From: Cannabis sativa
Lineage: Eukaryota > Streptophyta > Magnoliopsida > Rosales > Cannabaceae
Assembly: GCF_029168945.1 (NCBI RefSeq)
Contig: NC_083604.1
Coordinates: 36,637,686-36,701,685 of the forward strand
Direction: 5' to 3'
Length of the DNA: 64,000 nt
The notes under the pieces were generated by a model. That model was not told where the DNA came from. It saw only the letters and a program-made list of their open reading frames with translations, and made no database searches. Shown piece by piece: positions 1 to 11,603 of the stretch (position 1 is the stretch's first letter; each line of letters starts with the position of its first letter). The translations under genes and the position numbers were made by a program.

Positions 1-1252
1 CTTTTGATCTGATAGGGGTGGAGAAAAGTTAAGAAAACTATGAAGTTCAACGATCTTTTATATCTAATGAACTCTGGATTGTCTTCAACTCCACATAATC
101 TCTATAACACTTAGAGAATCATGATCTTTATAACCTTTAGGGGTGGATCATAATCTCTATATACTTAGGGGTGGAATTTATCCACAATACCCTATGTAAC
201 ACATATTTTCTTTAAACATAGAAGTAATATAATGAATTAGGTATTATCAGTATAAATCCTTGATCTTGATTGTATGTTCCAATTTAGTTTTACTGTTGTA
301 GTAAATAATGATACCTATAAAAGTTCTTTGATAATGTATCACACTACCTTAATTGAGTGGGAGAATTTTAAAATTCTTTACCCATCTTCATTAGGTTGAC
401 ACTTGTGATAGGACCTTAAGAACACTACTGAAAGCAAATCTAACCATTCATGTGGATAGAAATAACTTATCAGAATTATGATAATAAGATAAAAGAATTC
501 TAGCACAGTCTATTCGAATGACTTAAGCCAAGATTTCTTAATCCTCATAACATTTTATGGTATCATAATTTTGATTACTTAATCTCTAGCAAGTATTTTT
601 CACTTCAAATACTAGTCTGCTATGATTTAGTCTTAAAATAAACTCATAGTTTCAGACTAATACAATAAGTCACAACTAGATAACTCTCCAAACAATAAGA
701 GGTTAAAAGTATTATTTAACCAGACATCTGCTATTGAGTGGGAGCTATCTGAGATGTAATCAAATAAGGAACGTTAGAAGATATTCAAGAAAGATTTATG
801 AAAGTGATCTATATGTTAGATATTAAGGAGCTGTATATCAGTTATCCTTATATCTACCCCAACTCATTCAAAATTTTGAGGTGATGGTTACTCTGGAGGT
901 GGAGGAGTTATTCTATAATAATTCAAGCTCTACCAGAGAAGATTTATAACTTTGTAAATTCGAGATTACTAGAAAGTTATTTTACTGAAGAAAAATCTAC
1001 GCTGTATTATCTCAATTCCATATTTTAAAATATGAGAGATATGTCTTCTGTTTATTCAGATGCACTTTAAACAGTAAGGATTTCAGTATCCCTTGATGAG
1101 TAATGCATATAGTAAAGGATGTTTCATATTGTTTTTATGAACTATTTTCCAAAAGTTTAGGTGGATTCAAATATACTACACTTGATCTGAAGATCAAGAC
1201 AACAGATTGATTAAATTGCACAGTTTGTTTTATGTTAGTGCAAGTGGGAATT
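1..1252 (+). mobile_element. 3' internal end of a Copia-type LTR retrotransposon
   Basis: No ORF of note. Read on the plus strand this is the counterpart of the reverse complement of 14678-15975 in element A, with the same order of landmarks: several AGGGGTGGA boxes near the start, then GAGTGGGAG segments, then a purine-rich tract (AAGTGGGAATT) directly before the LTR at 1253. It is therefore the 3' untranslated part of a plus-strand element whose gag, leader and 5' LTR lie to the left of the window. Stop codons are frequent in all frames, so no coding function is proposed. Confidence 0.8.
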
Positions 1253-3125
1253 TGTTGGGTTTTATGCCCTAAATAAAACCCTTTACAATCTGATTAGTTA
1301 TCAATATAAGAAATTTGAAGTGATTTATGTTTGCATGAATTTTACATGCTTATGGTTTAATATGTTTATAATGTTTATACACAAAATCTATTAAGTCCAG
1401 ATCATATGTTTATTCACAATTACAGTATTGTCAACACAGCGGAATGTGATTGTGATTATATGATTCAAAAGACTAAGTCCCTGTTTCATCAGTGTTTTGG
1501 ATTTACACTGATGTGATAATCAGCGAAGATGTGTACTTACACTTGGAGTAAGTGTTATGTTCTTTCCAAGAGATTGGTAAAGTATACTAGTTTCGAATGT
1601 ATGGAGTATACATTGGACTGGACCGATATTGAACTTAGTAAAGATATTATAAACTTACCTTTGTATCTTTCCAAGTCAATATCAGTAGTTGATCTTAAGA
1701 TTAAAAGAATTTAAATCCTGATATGCTTAGGCTCAACTCAGGAGTGCTATTCATGTTCTTTGATTTATTAGTTAAGCCTACTTTTGGGTCAGGGTGATAC
1801 GTATATTTTGGGAACATGATAGTATGATTCACTGGGACTGCTGAACACAAATATGGAATCTATAGCTTCTACTGGTGTATAGAAATCAAGTGATGATTCC
1901 CTTCGAGCTTAGCTAAATAGAAGTAAATGGATGAGCTCTTGTTTAAGTTACTAATTCTTAGATCACTAACCATCATTTACAGGTAGTTAAGTGTTTTAAG
2001 GGGCCAAATACGTTGAGGGGTGAAAACGGTAAAATTATCCCATCTCGATGTAAATCATCTATATAGAGGATCTTTGATCACAATAAGATTATAATAATGG
2101 TTAAATGAGATAGCATATCTATATCGTGGAACATGTAATATGCTCTATATAAGTTTGAGAGTGCAATTCTAAGTTCTAAGAGTGGATTCAACGAGGAATT
2201 AATAAGTAGGGATTTACTTAGTAAATTCGGTTCACTTATTCGAAGCTCAGCATATAGATCCATGGTCCCCATTCTAGTTGAGACTATACTGCTTGTAAGA
2301 CTCAATAATTGATTTGTAATTAATCAATTATAATTCTAAAGTTAGACTATGTCTAATTTGTGAATTTTCACTAAGCATGGGTGAAATTATAAAAAAAAAA
2401 GAGATTCTAGGTTTATTTATTAATTAAGAGACTCTACATGTCTAATTAATAATTAAATTAAATGACAATATTATTTAATAATCTATTTTAGTTATTAAAT
2501 AATTAGTTTTAGGTTAGAATTAGAAAATTGGCGTTTTTGAGAAAATAGAAATAAAATTGTGAAAAACTGCAAAATCCAAGTGGGGCCCAATAACACCTGT
2601 GGCCGGCCACTTAAGCTGATATTTCCAGTTGATATTTTTATTATTTTAATGCAAAATAATTGCTAACCTAAACCTAGTAGTTGCCTATAAATAGAAAGTG
2701 GTGGCTCAGTTCAATATATGCCTTTTGGTCAGAAAATCAGAGATTGCCTTTTGAGAAAAACTGAGCCTTCCACTTCTCTCTCTATAGCCGACCCTATCCC
2801 TCTCTCTTTTCCTCTTCTCAATTTTGAAACCTTAGTGATAGAGTAGTGCCCACACACAGCATGTGGTACCTCAATCATAGATTGGAAGACTGTGAAGGAT
2901 CACACACAAAGAGAAGGACATTCGGGCTCAGATCTTGATAATACTCTGCGACAAAAAGGATACAAGGGTTAGAGATCTGAGTGGAAGGTGACATTCTGCT
3001 GCCATCAATGTAAGGTTTTCTTAACTTTATATGTGTTTAATTATCGTTTTAGAAAGCTCATATTTAGGGTGTTAAACAACATACTTGTGAGTAGATCTAA
3101 GATCCTGGTAAAATAAATTCTAACA
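1253..3125 (+). mobile_element. 3' LTR of the plus-strand Copia-type element
   Basis: Starts TGTTGGGTTTTATGCCC immediately after a polypurine tract and ends with AATTCTAACA, so it has TG...CA ends. It is 1873 bp, close to the 1.9 kb LTRs of elements A, B and C, and is of the same sub-type as A and B. It contains a TATA box (2685-2694) and the GGCCGGCC palindrome shared by type I LTRs. The right flank is GGCTT; the matching duplication cannot be checked because the left end is outside the window. It interrupts an older minus-strand LTR (3126-3646). Confidence 0.85.
2685..2694 (+). promoter_or_regulatory. TATA box of the LTR promoter
   Basis: CTATAAATAG, conserved at the same place in the other LTRs of this family (reverse complement at 13221-13230, 21649-21658 and 35224-35233). 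It precedes the likely transcribed R region, so LTR transcription probably starts some tens of bases downstream. Confidence 0.55.
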
Positions 3126-3646
3126 GGCTTAACTAACAAATCAAAGAAAATGTATTATACTCTTGAGATCGAACCTAATCATATCAGGATTGAGATCATT
3201 TGATCTAGGATCAACAGGTGATACTGAATTGAATAGATATTACGGTAAATTTTAACATATCTAATCAAAGTTCAATATCGGTCCCTTCCGGTGTATACTC
3301 CATACATTCGAGACTGGTAAACTTTGCCAATGCCCTGGAAAGGACATACCACTTATCCAAGGTGTAAGAATACATATCGCTGATTATCATGCCAGTCTAA
3401 ATCCAATGAATTGACAAATCAGGGAATAAACTTTCGTACATATAATCAAGATTATATTCCACTGTGCTGACAACACTATAATCATTAACAAAAATATATG
3501 TTCTGGACTTAAATAGAATTTATACATTATATATATAATCATGAAATAAATCATGTGAACCATGCAACATAAAATGTTATTTTTTATCTTTATTAGTAAA
3601 TCTGATTATATTGAAATGGGTTTTATTTAGGGCACAAAATCCAACA
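3126..3646 (-). mobile_element. LTR fragment of a related Copia-type element
   Basis: Matches the U3-side half of the type II LTRs (compare 7716-8100 and 36140-36664): the ATCATATCAGGATTGAGATC block, the TATCGGTCCCTTCC block and a CCAACA end at 3646. The remainder was separated by insertion of the LTR element ending at 3125 or lies left of the window. It sits inside the DUF1985/C48 gene, after the codons for ...HIHAA. Confidence 0.75.
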
Positions 3647-4343
3647 GCAGCATGGATGTGAGACATCTTTGTTTTCATTGCCTTGGATTTGCAAAATTTG
3701 TGATATAAGGATTGAATGGAATCATCGAAAAGGCAGTCAGTTGTTGCGAAATTCACTGTAACAACAGAAGAATATTTCCCTTTTTTCTTAAGGTGATAGA
3801 AGATAGTGTTCATATGCTGAAACAACACAATAAAGAAACAAAAAAGAAATAGTGAACAAATATTACAAAAACTTAATAACAGTAGCTAAACTTAAATACA
3901 ATGATAAAAAAAATTTAAAAGGAAAAAGAAATATTACCGAGTCATTGATAAACAGGTCACAACAAGACAAATGATAAAACCAAGTTTTATCTTCAACATA
4001 ATCTACACCTAATCTGAACCCCGATGAAATTTTCTTCGCACCATCCTCATAACAATTGTAAGGCCTATATCAAAAAATAAACAACAAAGAAACAATATTG
4101 AACTCAAATAATTGGCGAAATAAAATGAAATGCAAACAATGAAAAAAATTAAAAAATAGAATAAAGAAAAAAATCACCTAGGATATTTTAGCAATCATTT
4201 GCTAATCCAAGCATCAAATTTAGCCTCAATTTCAAGAGAGATGGGATCAGAAAATGAATCGTTAAGAGCAAAAGGCCCTTCATATACGTAACCATCTTAA
4301 AATCCCTCTCATCTCCTCTAATTGAGAACCTGAGGAAATTACC
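3647..4343 (-). pseudogene. C48 (Ulp1-like) peptidase domain fragment of a Mutator-type gene
   Basis: Three exon-like blocks are readable on the minus strand: about 4306-4209 (YEGPFALNDSFSDPI), about 4066-3938 (VDYVEDKTWFYHL) and about 3819-3647 (HMNTIFYHLKKKGKYSSVV). The series W-F-Y...D-S-H-M...F-Y-H-L-K-K-K resembles the substrate-helix region of plant transposon-encoded C48 cysteine proteases, which usually read L-x-D-x-H...Y-L-R-K-K. The catalytic His, Asp and Cys would lie further downstream and are absent, because the LTR fragment at 3646 interrupts the gene. A-rich spacers between blocks look like introns. It continues, in gene order, from the pieces at 6120-6336, 9320-9520 and 10113-12364. 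It is a dead, dissected gene; family assignment rests on motif memory plus the linked DUF1985 domain. Confidence 0.6.
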
Positions 4344-5943
4344 TGTTGGGTTTTGTGCCCTAAATAAAACACATTTCAATATAATCAGATTTACTAATTA
4401 ATAAAGATAAAAAAATTATTCTATGTTGCATGGTTCGCATGATTTATTTTATGATTATGTTTAATGTATAAATTCTATTAAGTCCAAAACATATGTAAAT
4501 ATATGTATATATTTGTTCATGATTATAGTGTTGTCAGCACGGTGGAATATAATCATGATTATATGTTTAAAAGTTTATTCCCATGATTTGTCAGTTCACT
4601 GGATTTAGACTGGCATGATAATCAACGATAAGGTATACTTACACCTTGGATAAGTGTTATGTCCTTTCCAGGGCATTGGCAAAGTTTACCAGTATCGGAT
4701 GTATAGAGTATACATTGGAAGGGATCGATATTGATCTTAGATAAGATATCATAAACTTACTGTTATATCTTTCTAAGTCAATATCAATGGTTGATCTTAG
4801 GTCTATGGATCTTAATCATGATATGGTTAGGTTTAACTTAGTTGTATTATTCATGTTCTTTAATTTGTTTGTTAAAGTCGACCAATTAGATCTTCTCGTG
4901 ACATATAGATTAAGGACATGGTAGTTTAATTGAGTGGGAGCGCTAATCATAGATATGGAATCTATAGCTTCTATAAGTATTTAGAAGTGAAACGATGATT
5001 TACTTCGAGCTTGGCTGAATAGAGATGAATGATTGAGATCTCATTTCAGTAATTATATTAGGTTACTAAAATATCATTTCTAGGTAGCTACGTGTTTTAA
5101 GGATAAAATACATTGAAGTGTAGAACTGTAAATTTGTCCCTATTCAGTGTAGATCATTTATAGAGGATCCTTGACTATTAGGATTGTAACAATGGATAAT
5201 CATAACATATCTATATCATGGTACATATAGAGCGTTCTATATAACTGAGAGTGCTATTCAATTCCAAATCTATAGTGGCGCAAGGCGGAATTAATAAGTT
5301 GGGAATTTACTTTGTGAATTCTAGATCTACTTATTGTAAGCTCTGTTATATAGGCCTATGGTCCCCTCACTAGTTGAGATAATACTGCTTGCAGACTCAG
5401 TTAATTAATTTTAATTAATCAATTATAATTCTAAAATTAGACTATGTCTTATTTATGAATTTTCACTAAGCAAGGGCTTAATAAATTACATAAATGACAA
5501 TTTTATTTAGTAATTAATTATAATTATTAAATAAATAGTTTTGGCATTTATAGGATTGAATTGGAAAATATGGTATTATTGAAAGAAGAATAACTGGTTG
5601 AAATAAAGTGGCAAAATTGTAACTAGAAACTGGTCCACTTTAAGTGTACGACCTTAGAGTTATTTTGCCCAATATTTTATTCTTTTTTAATCCATATAAT
5701 TCAACCCTAATCCCTAGTTGAAACACTATAAAAGGAACATGATACTCTCACTCATGCACTTGATGCCTTCAACCAAATCAAACCTAATTTTCTATGTTAG
5801 ACAACTAGTAGATGAGAGAGTTCCTTCCTTAGTGATTTCAGCCTCCTTCATTGTTCTTTCATATTTGAACCTTGAGTGAATGAGTGTCGTGCCCACACAA
5901 AGCAAGTCAAGTACTCAATCATAGTGAGTAAGACGGTGGTAAC
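4344..5943 (+). mobile_element. Truncated LTR, diverged Copia-type family member
   Basis: Starts TGTTGGGTTTTGTGCCC and follows the LTR consensus (the ATTGATCTTAG block, then the GGTCCCC and ACTAGTTGAGA block) but breaks off near 5943, well before the TTCCAACA end. It is more diverged than the other copies. The 5' flank TTACC has no partner. The broken end abuts a hAT-like terminus at 5944, so an insertion followed by deletion is the simplest explanation. Confidence 0.75.
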
Positions 5944-6119
5944 TAGGGGTGTTCGCAGTGCGGGTGGTGCGGTTTTTAACCATTTTTTCAAACCAACCCG
6001 CACATGCAGTTTTTCCAATTTTCCAAACCGCACCCGCACCGTGATACTAAAAAACCGCAAAAACCGCACCGCAAAAAATGATGCGGTGCAGTGCGGTTTC
6101 TGCGGTTTGAACTATCACA
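5944..6119 (+). mobile_element. hAT-like MITE fragment with GCGGTTT subterminal repeats
   Basis: Begins TAGGGGTGTTCGC, a form typical of plant hAT termini, and is packed with GCGGTTT / AAACCGC repeats in both orientations (for example 5968, 6025 and 6105). Such repeats are a known subterminal feature of hAT elements. The opposite terminus (GAACACCCCTA) is missing, so this is a truncated copy. Short ORFs here in both strands are artefacts of the repeats. Confidence 0.6.
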
Positions 6120-6336
6120 ATTTTTTTTTTTTGAAATCATCATAAAATAATTAAACACTTACATTGATTTTGACTAGCCAACACAACTTGCTCATCATCA
6201 ATTTCAAGCTTGCTTAAACCATTGAAAAAATCATCTCCTTTTACACCACACTTTTGGCCTTAACATTTTCAACATCCTTGGCCCTCTCTTCACTACCTGC
6301 AATAGCCTCAGTTTGAATCACATCAATAGCAGGAAC
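6120..6336 (-). pseudogene. Exon fragment of the DUF1985/C48 gene (middle part)
   Basis: Reading on the minus strand, the coding frame seen at 9320-9520 (...GVDKVVGDVP) continues here after removal of the LTR at 6337-9319 as IDVIQTEAIAGSEERA and onward, acidic and low-complexity. It ends at a good splice donor (GTAAGTG, about 6158-6164 on the plus strand as cacttac). Joining across the GGAAC target duplication restores the frame, which shows the LTR landed in coding sequence. The rest (6120-6157) is T-rich intron. No catalytic residues are expected in this linker region. Confidence 0.6.
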
Positions 6337-9319
6337 TGTTGGAAATTATTTTACCAGGATCTTAGATCTACTCACAAGTATGTTGATTAACACCCTAAAT
6401 ATGAACTTCTAAAACGATTATAAAATAAACACATATAAAGTATGAGAAACCTTACATTGGGTGCAGCGGAATAAAATGTCTCCTTCCGTTTAGATCTCTA
6501 ACCCTTGTATCCTTTCTGTCCCAGAGTATTATCAAGATTTGAACCTGGATCTCTTTCTCTCCTTTCTTTAGTGCTGAATCTCCTTCTTGTTGAATGTCTT
6601 TCTTCATGATCTTCCTCACTATGATTGAGGTATCACTTGCTGTGTGTGGGCACTACTCTATCACTAAGAGGTTCGAAATTATTCAAGGAAGAAGAAGAGT
6701 ATAGGTGGCGGCTAGGTTAGAGAGAGAAGGCTCAGGTTTTTCTCTAAAGGAAACAAGATGTAAAAGTGTAAATTTCCTGAAGCCTTCACTATCTATTTAT
6801 AACATACCACATAGGGTTAGGTTTGAATTATTTGGCATTAAAATAATGAAAATGTCAGATGATAATACCTATAAAAGTAGCCGGCCATGGCTATATGGAT
6901 TTGGGCCTCACTTTTTGCAATTTTGCTGTTTTATCATTTCTGCATCTCATTTTCTCAAAAACGCCAATTTTCAAATTCAACCATTTAAATGCCAATTCTA
7001 ACTATTTAATAAGTATAAATAATTATTAAATAGTATTGTCATTTATCATATTTATTAATTGAACCATATAAAGTATCTTAATTAACAAATATGCCCTAAA
7101 AACTCTTTCTTTACAATTTCGCCCTTACCTAGTGAAAAATTCACAAATAGACATAGTCTAATTTGAGAATTATAATTGATTAATCAAAATAAATTAAATG
7201 AGTCTTACAAGTAATATTATCTCAACTAGTGGGGGGACCATGGGTCTATATAACCGAGCTTCCAATAAGCAGATCAAGAATTTATAACCTAAATTCACTG
7301 ACTTATTAATTCTTCGTTGAATCCACGCATAGAACTTAGAATTGCACTCTCAGTATATAGAACGCTCTATATGTTCCACCATATAGACACGTCATTAGTT
7401 ATCCATTGTTATAATCCAAATTTGATCAATGATCCTCTATATGAATGATCAACACTGTAAAGGGATTAGATTACCGTAACACCCTACAATGTATTTTATC
7501 CTTAAAACACTTAACCCCGTATAAATGATATTTCAGCTATGTGAAATGAGTACTCCACCATTTATTTTCGTTTGGTCAAGCTCGAAGGAAATCATCCTTT
7601 ACTTACTATTCGCCAGATAGAAGCTATAGATTCCATATTTATGTTAGCGCTCCCACTCAATTGCACTACCGTGTTCCCAAAATGTACGTATCACCCTGAC
7701 CCAAAAGTAGGCTTAACTAACAAATCAAAGAACACGAATAACACTCTTGAGATTGAACCTAATCATATCAGGATTAAGATCATTTGATCTAGGATCAACT
7801 AGGCGATATTGACTTGAATAGATATTACGGTAAGTTTGATAATCTATGTCAAAGTTCAATATCGGTCCCTTCCGATGCATACTCCATGCACCCAACCTGA
7901 GCTTTACTTTAGCCAATGCTCTGGAAAGAACATAGCATTATACCAAATGCAAGTAAACTTTGTTGTAGATTATCATATCAGTAAAACCCTGTGTCTGATA
8001 AATCTAGGAATCTTTATTCACATAGTCATGTTTACTTTCCAATGTGTTGACAACACAATAAATAGGATCAAGTATGTGAAAAGGGTTTCAGATGAATTTA
8101 TAAATCAAATAGACAAGCAATTGATAAGATGAACCAAAACATACACAAATGAATGAAAAATATCATAATTTCGCCCTATAAACTCTTTCTTTACAATTTC
8201 GCCCTTACTTAGTGAAAATTTCACAAATAGACATAGTCTAACTTGTGAATTATAATTGATTAATCAAAACCAATTACATGAGTCTTACAAGCAATATTAT
8301 CTCAACTAGTGGGGGGACCATGGGTCTATATAACCGAGCTTCCAATAAGTAGATCAAGAATTTAGCACAAAAATTCACTAACTTATTAATTCTTCGTTGA
8401 ATCCACGTATAGAACTTAGAATTGCACTCTCAGTATATAGAATGCTCTATATGTTCCACCATATAGACACATCATTAGTTATCCATTGTTATAATCCTAA
8501 TGTGATCAATGATCCTCTATATGAATGATCTACACTGTAAAGGGATCAAATTACCGTTACACCCTACAATGTATTTATTCCTTAAAACACTTGACCCCGT
8601 ATAAATGATATTTCAGCTTATGTGAAATGAGTACTCCACCATTTATGTTCGTTTGGTCAAGCTCGAAGGAGATCATCCTTTGCTTACTATTCGCCAGATA
8701 GAAGCTATAGATTCCATGTTTATGCTAGCGCTCCCACTCAATTGCACTACCGTGTTCCCAAAATGTACGTATCACCCTGACCTAAAAGTAGGCTTAACTA
8801 ACAAATCAAAGAACACGAATAGCCTTTCAAGATTGAGCCTAATCATAACAGGATTAAGATCATTTGATCTAGGATCAACTAGGCGATATTGACTTGAATA
8901 GATTTTACGGTAAGTTTAATAAATCTAAGTTAAAATTCAATATCGGTCCCTTCCGATGCATACTCCATGCATCCAACCTGAGCTTTACTTTAACCAATGC
9001 TCTGGAAAGAACATAGCACTTCTCCAAATGCAAGTAAACTCTGTTGTAGATTATCATATCAGTAAAACCCTGTGTCTAATAAATCTAGGAAACTTTATTC
9101 ACATAGTCATGTTTACTTTCCAATGTGTTGACGGCACAATAAATAGGATCAAGTATGTGAAAAGGGTTTCAGATGAATTTATAAATCAAATAGACAAGCA
9201 ATTGATAAGATGAACCAAAACATACACAAATGAATGAAAAATATTTCTGTTTCTTTATTGATGTTGAATAAAATGGATTACATTGAAATGGAGTTTTATT
9301 TAGGGCATAAAACCCAACA
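6337..9319 (-). mobile_element. Solo LTR (type II) with internal duplication, TSD GGAAC
   Basis: Starts TGTTGGAAATTATTTTACC and ends GGGCATAAAACCCAACA. Flanks are GGAAC at 6332-6336 and GGAAC at 9320-9324, a perfect 5-bp target duplication, so this is one insertion event reduced to a solo LTR. It is 2983 bp instead of about 1895 bp because some 1088 bp in the middle are present twice. It has the CCGAGCTTCCAATAAG sub-type marker shared with element C. There is no internal region, polypurine tract or primer-binding site. Confidence 0.85.
7073..9248. repeat. Tandem duplication inside the solo LTR (about 2 x 1088 bp)
   Basis: Unit 1 about 7073-8160, unit 2 about 8161-9248. Both carry in the same order the ACTCTTTCTTTACAATTTCGCCC block, the GGGGGGACCATGGGTC block, the GCTCGAAGGA block and the unusual tail CAATTGATAAGATGAACC (8120 and 9201), which is absent from the LTRs of element C. 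Junction near 8160 is AAAAATATCATAATTTCG. The two units differ by scattered substitutions, so the duplication is not recent. Confidence 0.8.
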
Positions 9320-9439
9320 GGAACATCACCAACAACCTTATCAACTCCAGAAGCATCACCACCATCTTTACCCAACTCATCACCATCATCGGAATCAGTA
9401 TCAATATTCTCTGGATCAGGTAATCCTTTGTCATCATCC

Positions 9440-9517
<78 letters not shown>

Positions 9518-9520
9518 ATA
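9320..9520 (-). pseudogene. Acidic Asp-rich exon fragment of the DUF1985/C48 gene
   Basis: On the minus strand this reads a run of about 25 Asp codons followed by GLPDPENIDTDSDDGDELG and ...ASGVDKVVGDVP. It is a low-complexity acidic linker between the DUF1985 part and the C48 protease part. It is interrupted on the promoter side by the hAT MITE at 9521-10112 (inside the Asp run) and on the other side by the solo LTR. The overlapping His-rich plus-strand frame is the antisense of the same repeat and is not a gene. Confidence 0.55.
9431..9517. repeat. CAT/GAT trinucleotide microsatellite
   Basis: About 25 uninterrupted CAT units (GAT on the coding minus strand). It encodes a poly-Asp tract in the host transposon gene and continues for a few units on the other side of the MITE (10113-10124). 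Confidence 0.9.
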
Positions 9521-10112
9521 TAGGGTTGTGCATAATTCATCCAATTATGACAACTGACCGATCTAATTACAATCGACGACCGAATATTGGATATCCAATT
9601 GTGATTGGATTGGATTGGATGTTAATTTTAAATATCCAATTGGATCAGATAGGATGTTGGATGGGGTGTCCAAAAATCCAATACATCCAACATCTAATCA
9701 AACTAATTAGTTTTTTTATTTAGTTTGGATGAGTAATTAAATTTTATATTGTTATACGTAAAATATATATGTATATATAAAAATTAACATGAAAATTTTA
9801 CTCTTTTTTCTTGGATTGGATGATCCAATCCAATCCAATACATACTGGACTTAAAATATTAGATGGATCCGATTCGATCCAAAAAATACTAGGTCTAAAA
9901 TATTGAATAAATCTAAATTAAACTAATAAATATATATGAAATGCATCCAACGGATAGAACCGATCAAATCCAACATCTAATGGATGTTGGATCAATTGGA
10001 TGACTAAAATTAATTGGATAGGATCAGATGGTAAAATCTAACATCCAATATATAATTGGATCGGATTTGGATAGGCCTAAAAACATTGGATGTGATCCAA
10101 TGAACACCCCTA
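9521..10112. mobile_element. Non-autonomous hAT-like MITE
   Basis: Left end TAGGGTTGTGCATAATTC, right end ...AATGAACACCCCTA; the reverse complement of the right end, TAGGGGTGTTCATTGG, matches the left end at TAGGG-TGT-CAT. The 592 bp interior is filled with TTGGAT and ATCCAA motifs in both orientations, as in hAT subterminal regions, and has no ORF. The expected 8-bp target duplication cannot be read because both flanks are CAT repeats. Insertion split the Asp-codon tract. Confidence 0.7.
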
Positions 10113-10566
10113 ATCATCATCATCAGAATCTTGGGTGACAAATTCATTAGATGACTTACCCTGGTTCAAAAACAGTATTGCAATTGAAATAAAACAGGAA
10201 AACAACTAACAATAACATGAGAAAAAATATGAAACAAAAATTGTGAAAATAAATACCTCAATAGTAGGTCTATCATAAATGACATTAACTTTTTCTTGAA
10301 TATCTTTAATCACAGTCATGATAGGCTTGAAATTAAGGTCAACAAAACACCTCAAAGATATAAAATCTTCAACCAAGGATTCTTGATTGGAAATGACCAA
10401 TTCCAACTTAGATTTTAACATTTCTATGTCCTCTGAATCAATTTTTTTAGAAGATGAACCACTCTCGAATGTCTGCTTAGTGGTATCACGATCATCAATA
10501 GATTAATCTAAAAATAAGTCTTCCAATTGCAACTTTTGCCTCTCCTCATCAGATGAACTAATGTTC
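10113..10566 (-). pseudogene. Middle exons of the DUF1985/C48 gene (helical segment)
   Basis: Minus-strand frame 10421-10251 reads MLKSKLELVISNQESLVED followed by FISLRCFVDLNFKPIMTVI and ends near IYDRPTIE, a charged, probably helical segment. A second exon-like block near 10180-10113 ends in a stretch of Asp codons that resumes beyond the MITE. Blocks are separated by A-rich introns. No known domain is recognised. Position between DUF1985 and the acidic linker fits the usual layout of transposon DUF1985-C48 proteins. Confidence 0.45.
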
Positions 10567-11603
10567 TTAATCTTTCACTAACAAACAGAAACAAAAAAAG
10601 AAAATATGAAACAAAAAAAAAAATAAAACAAAGATTAATAAACTGGCACAAAACAAAGATAAAACAGTTAAGAAATTGAAATTTTCCTTGTTCAACGACA
10701 AATAAAAAATCTTGCCTTTCAAGACTCTAAAAGTTGGATTTTTGGTCCCAACCTCATTGGTCCAATTCAGAATTCTCGGAATCCTAGATGCAACTCTTTT
10801 CCAAAAAGTGTTTACCATCGCAGGACAACATTCATAAAACCATACTATGATCACCCAAGGACAACCCAACGCTCTGTACCAACCATCGTAGGACTGACCT
10901 CCCTTCTCCTCTTTTTTATTTTTCATTTTAATACCATGCTCTATTCTGCCTTTAAAAGAATCAATAGTCAACTCAAACGACTCCCTACCCCAACAATACT
11001 CATCCCATCGACCGCTGTCAATGACATTTAAATCAAACCTACAAACTTGCTTATCCGGAGTATTGCTAAGAAGGAAATATTGGATGAAATACAACACAGA
11101 GAGTTTCAAACCTAAGGATTCATCCTGACCCCACCTACTGCCCAAGAAAGCATCCACTTTAGCCTTATGATCAATCGTTTTTATGCCAGAGAAACAAACC
11201 TCAATTAACTGGTTTGATTCCTGGGAAAACAACAATTTATTGCAATCCCCAAAATAATCAAGACCAGTGATCAAGTAAAACTCCTCGGAGCTGAACCGCA
11301 TACAACGACCGACAACCTTAGCCCAAAATTCTTTGGAATTGGGCTGGTAAACCTCCCTCAAAAGAAGGTTGTGAACTACTTGGGAGTGAAAAACAAAGTC
11401 AGGAATATCTAAAAAAAATGCTCAAACTGGGTCTCTCGGAACATTGTTAACAAATTCACAGATACAGTTTTCTTAATGTTATCAATAACAGAGAAATTGC
11501 TCATACATACGCACTTCGATCTGTAGAAATCATTGTGACTGAATTTGTTAACCCAATCCTGCATTTTACAAATAAAGTAAATATAATGAATGAGCATATG
11601 CAA
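10567..11603 (-). pseudogene. DUF1985 domain of a Mutator-type (Ulp1-carrying) transposon gene
   Basis: The main frame (11361-10567) reads REVYQPNSKEFWAKVVG, RFSSEEFYLITGLDYFG, LGLKLSVLYFIQYFLLS, GCPWVIIVWFYECCPA and SRIPRILNWTNE, the ordered signature of DUF1985. The N-terminal part (11603-11409) reads NDFYRSKCVCMSNF and LTMFRETQFEHF and belongs to the same domain, but a one-base expansion of a T run near 11412 shifts the frame before the segment DIPDFVFHSQVVHNLLL, so the gene is broken here. The last 40 or so residues of the open frame (10680-10567) are intron read-through. In plants DUF1985 is linked to C48 proteases in Mutator-like elements (KAONASHI type). Its biochemical role is unknown. 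Confidence 0.75.

Noticed and set aside
5876..6145. ORFs on both strands rich in Arg/Phe
   Set aside because: Generated by GCGGTTT repeats of the hAT fragment; no family resemblance.
4344..9319. One element with LTRs at 4344 and 9319
   Set aside because: The two LTRs are in opposite orientation and flanks TTACC and GGAAC do not match; GGAAC pairs with 6332-6336 instead.
9234..9557. Plus-strand ORF of 107 codons with a long His run
   Set aside because: Antisense reading of the CAT/GAT repeat and the LTR edge; the acidic minus-strand frame fits the transposon gene.
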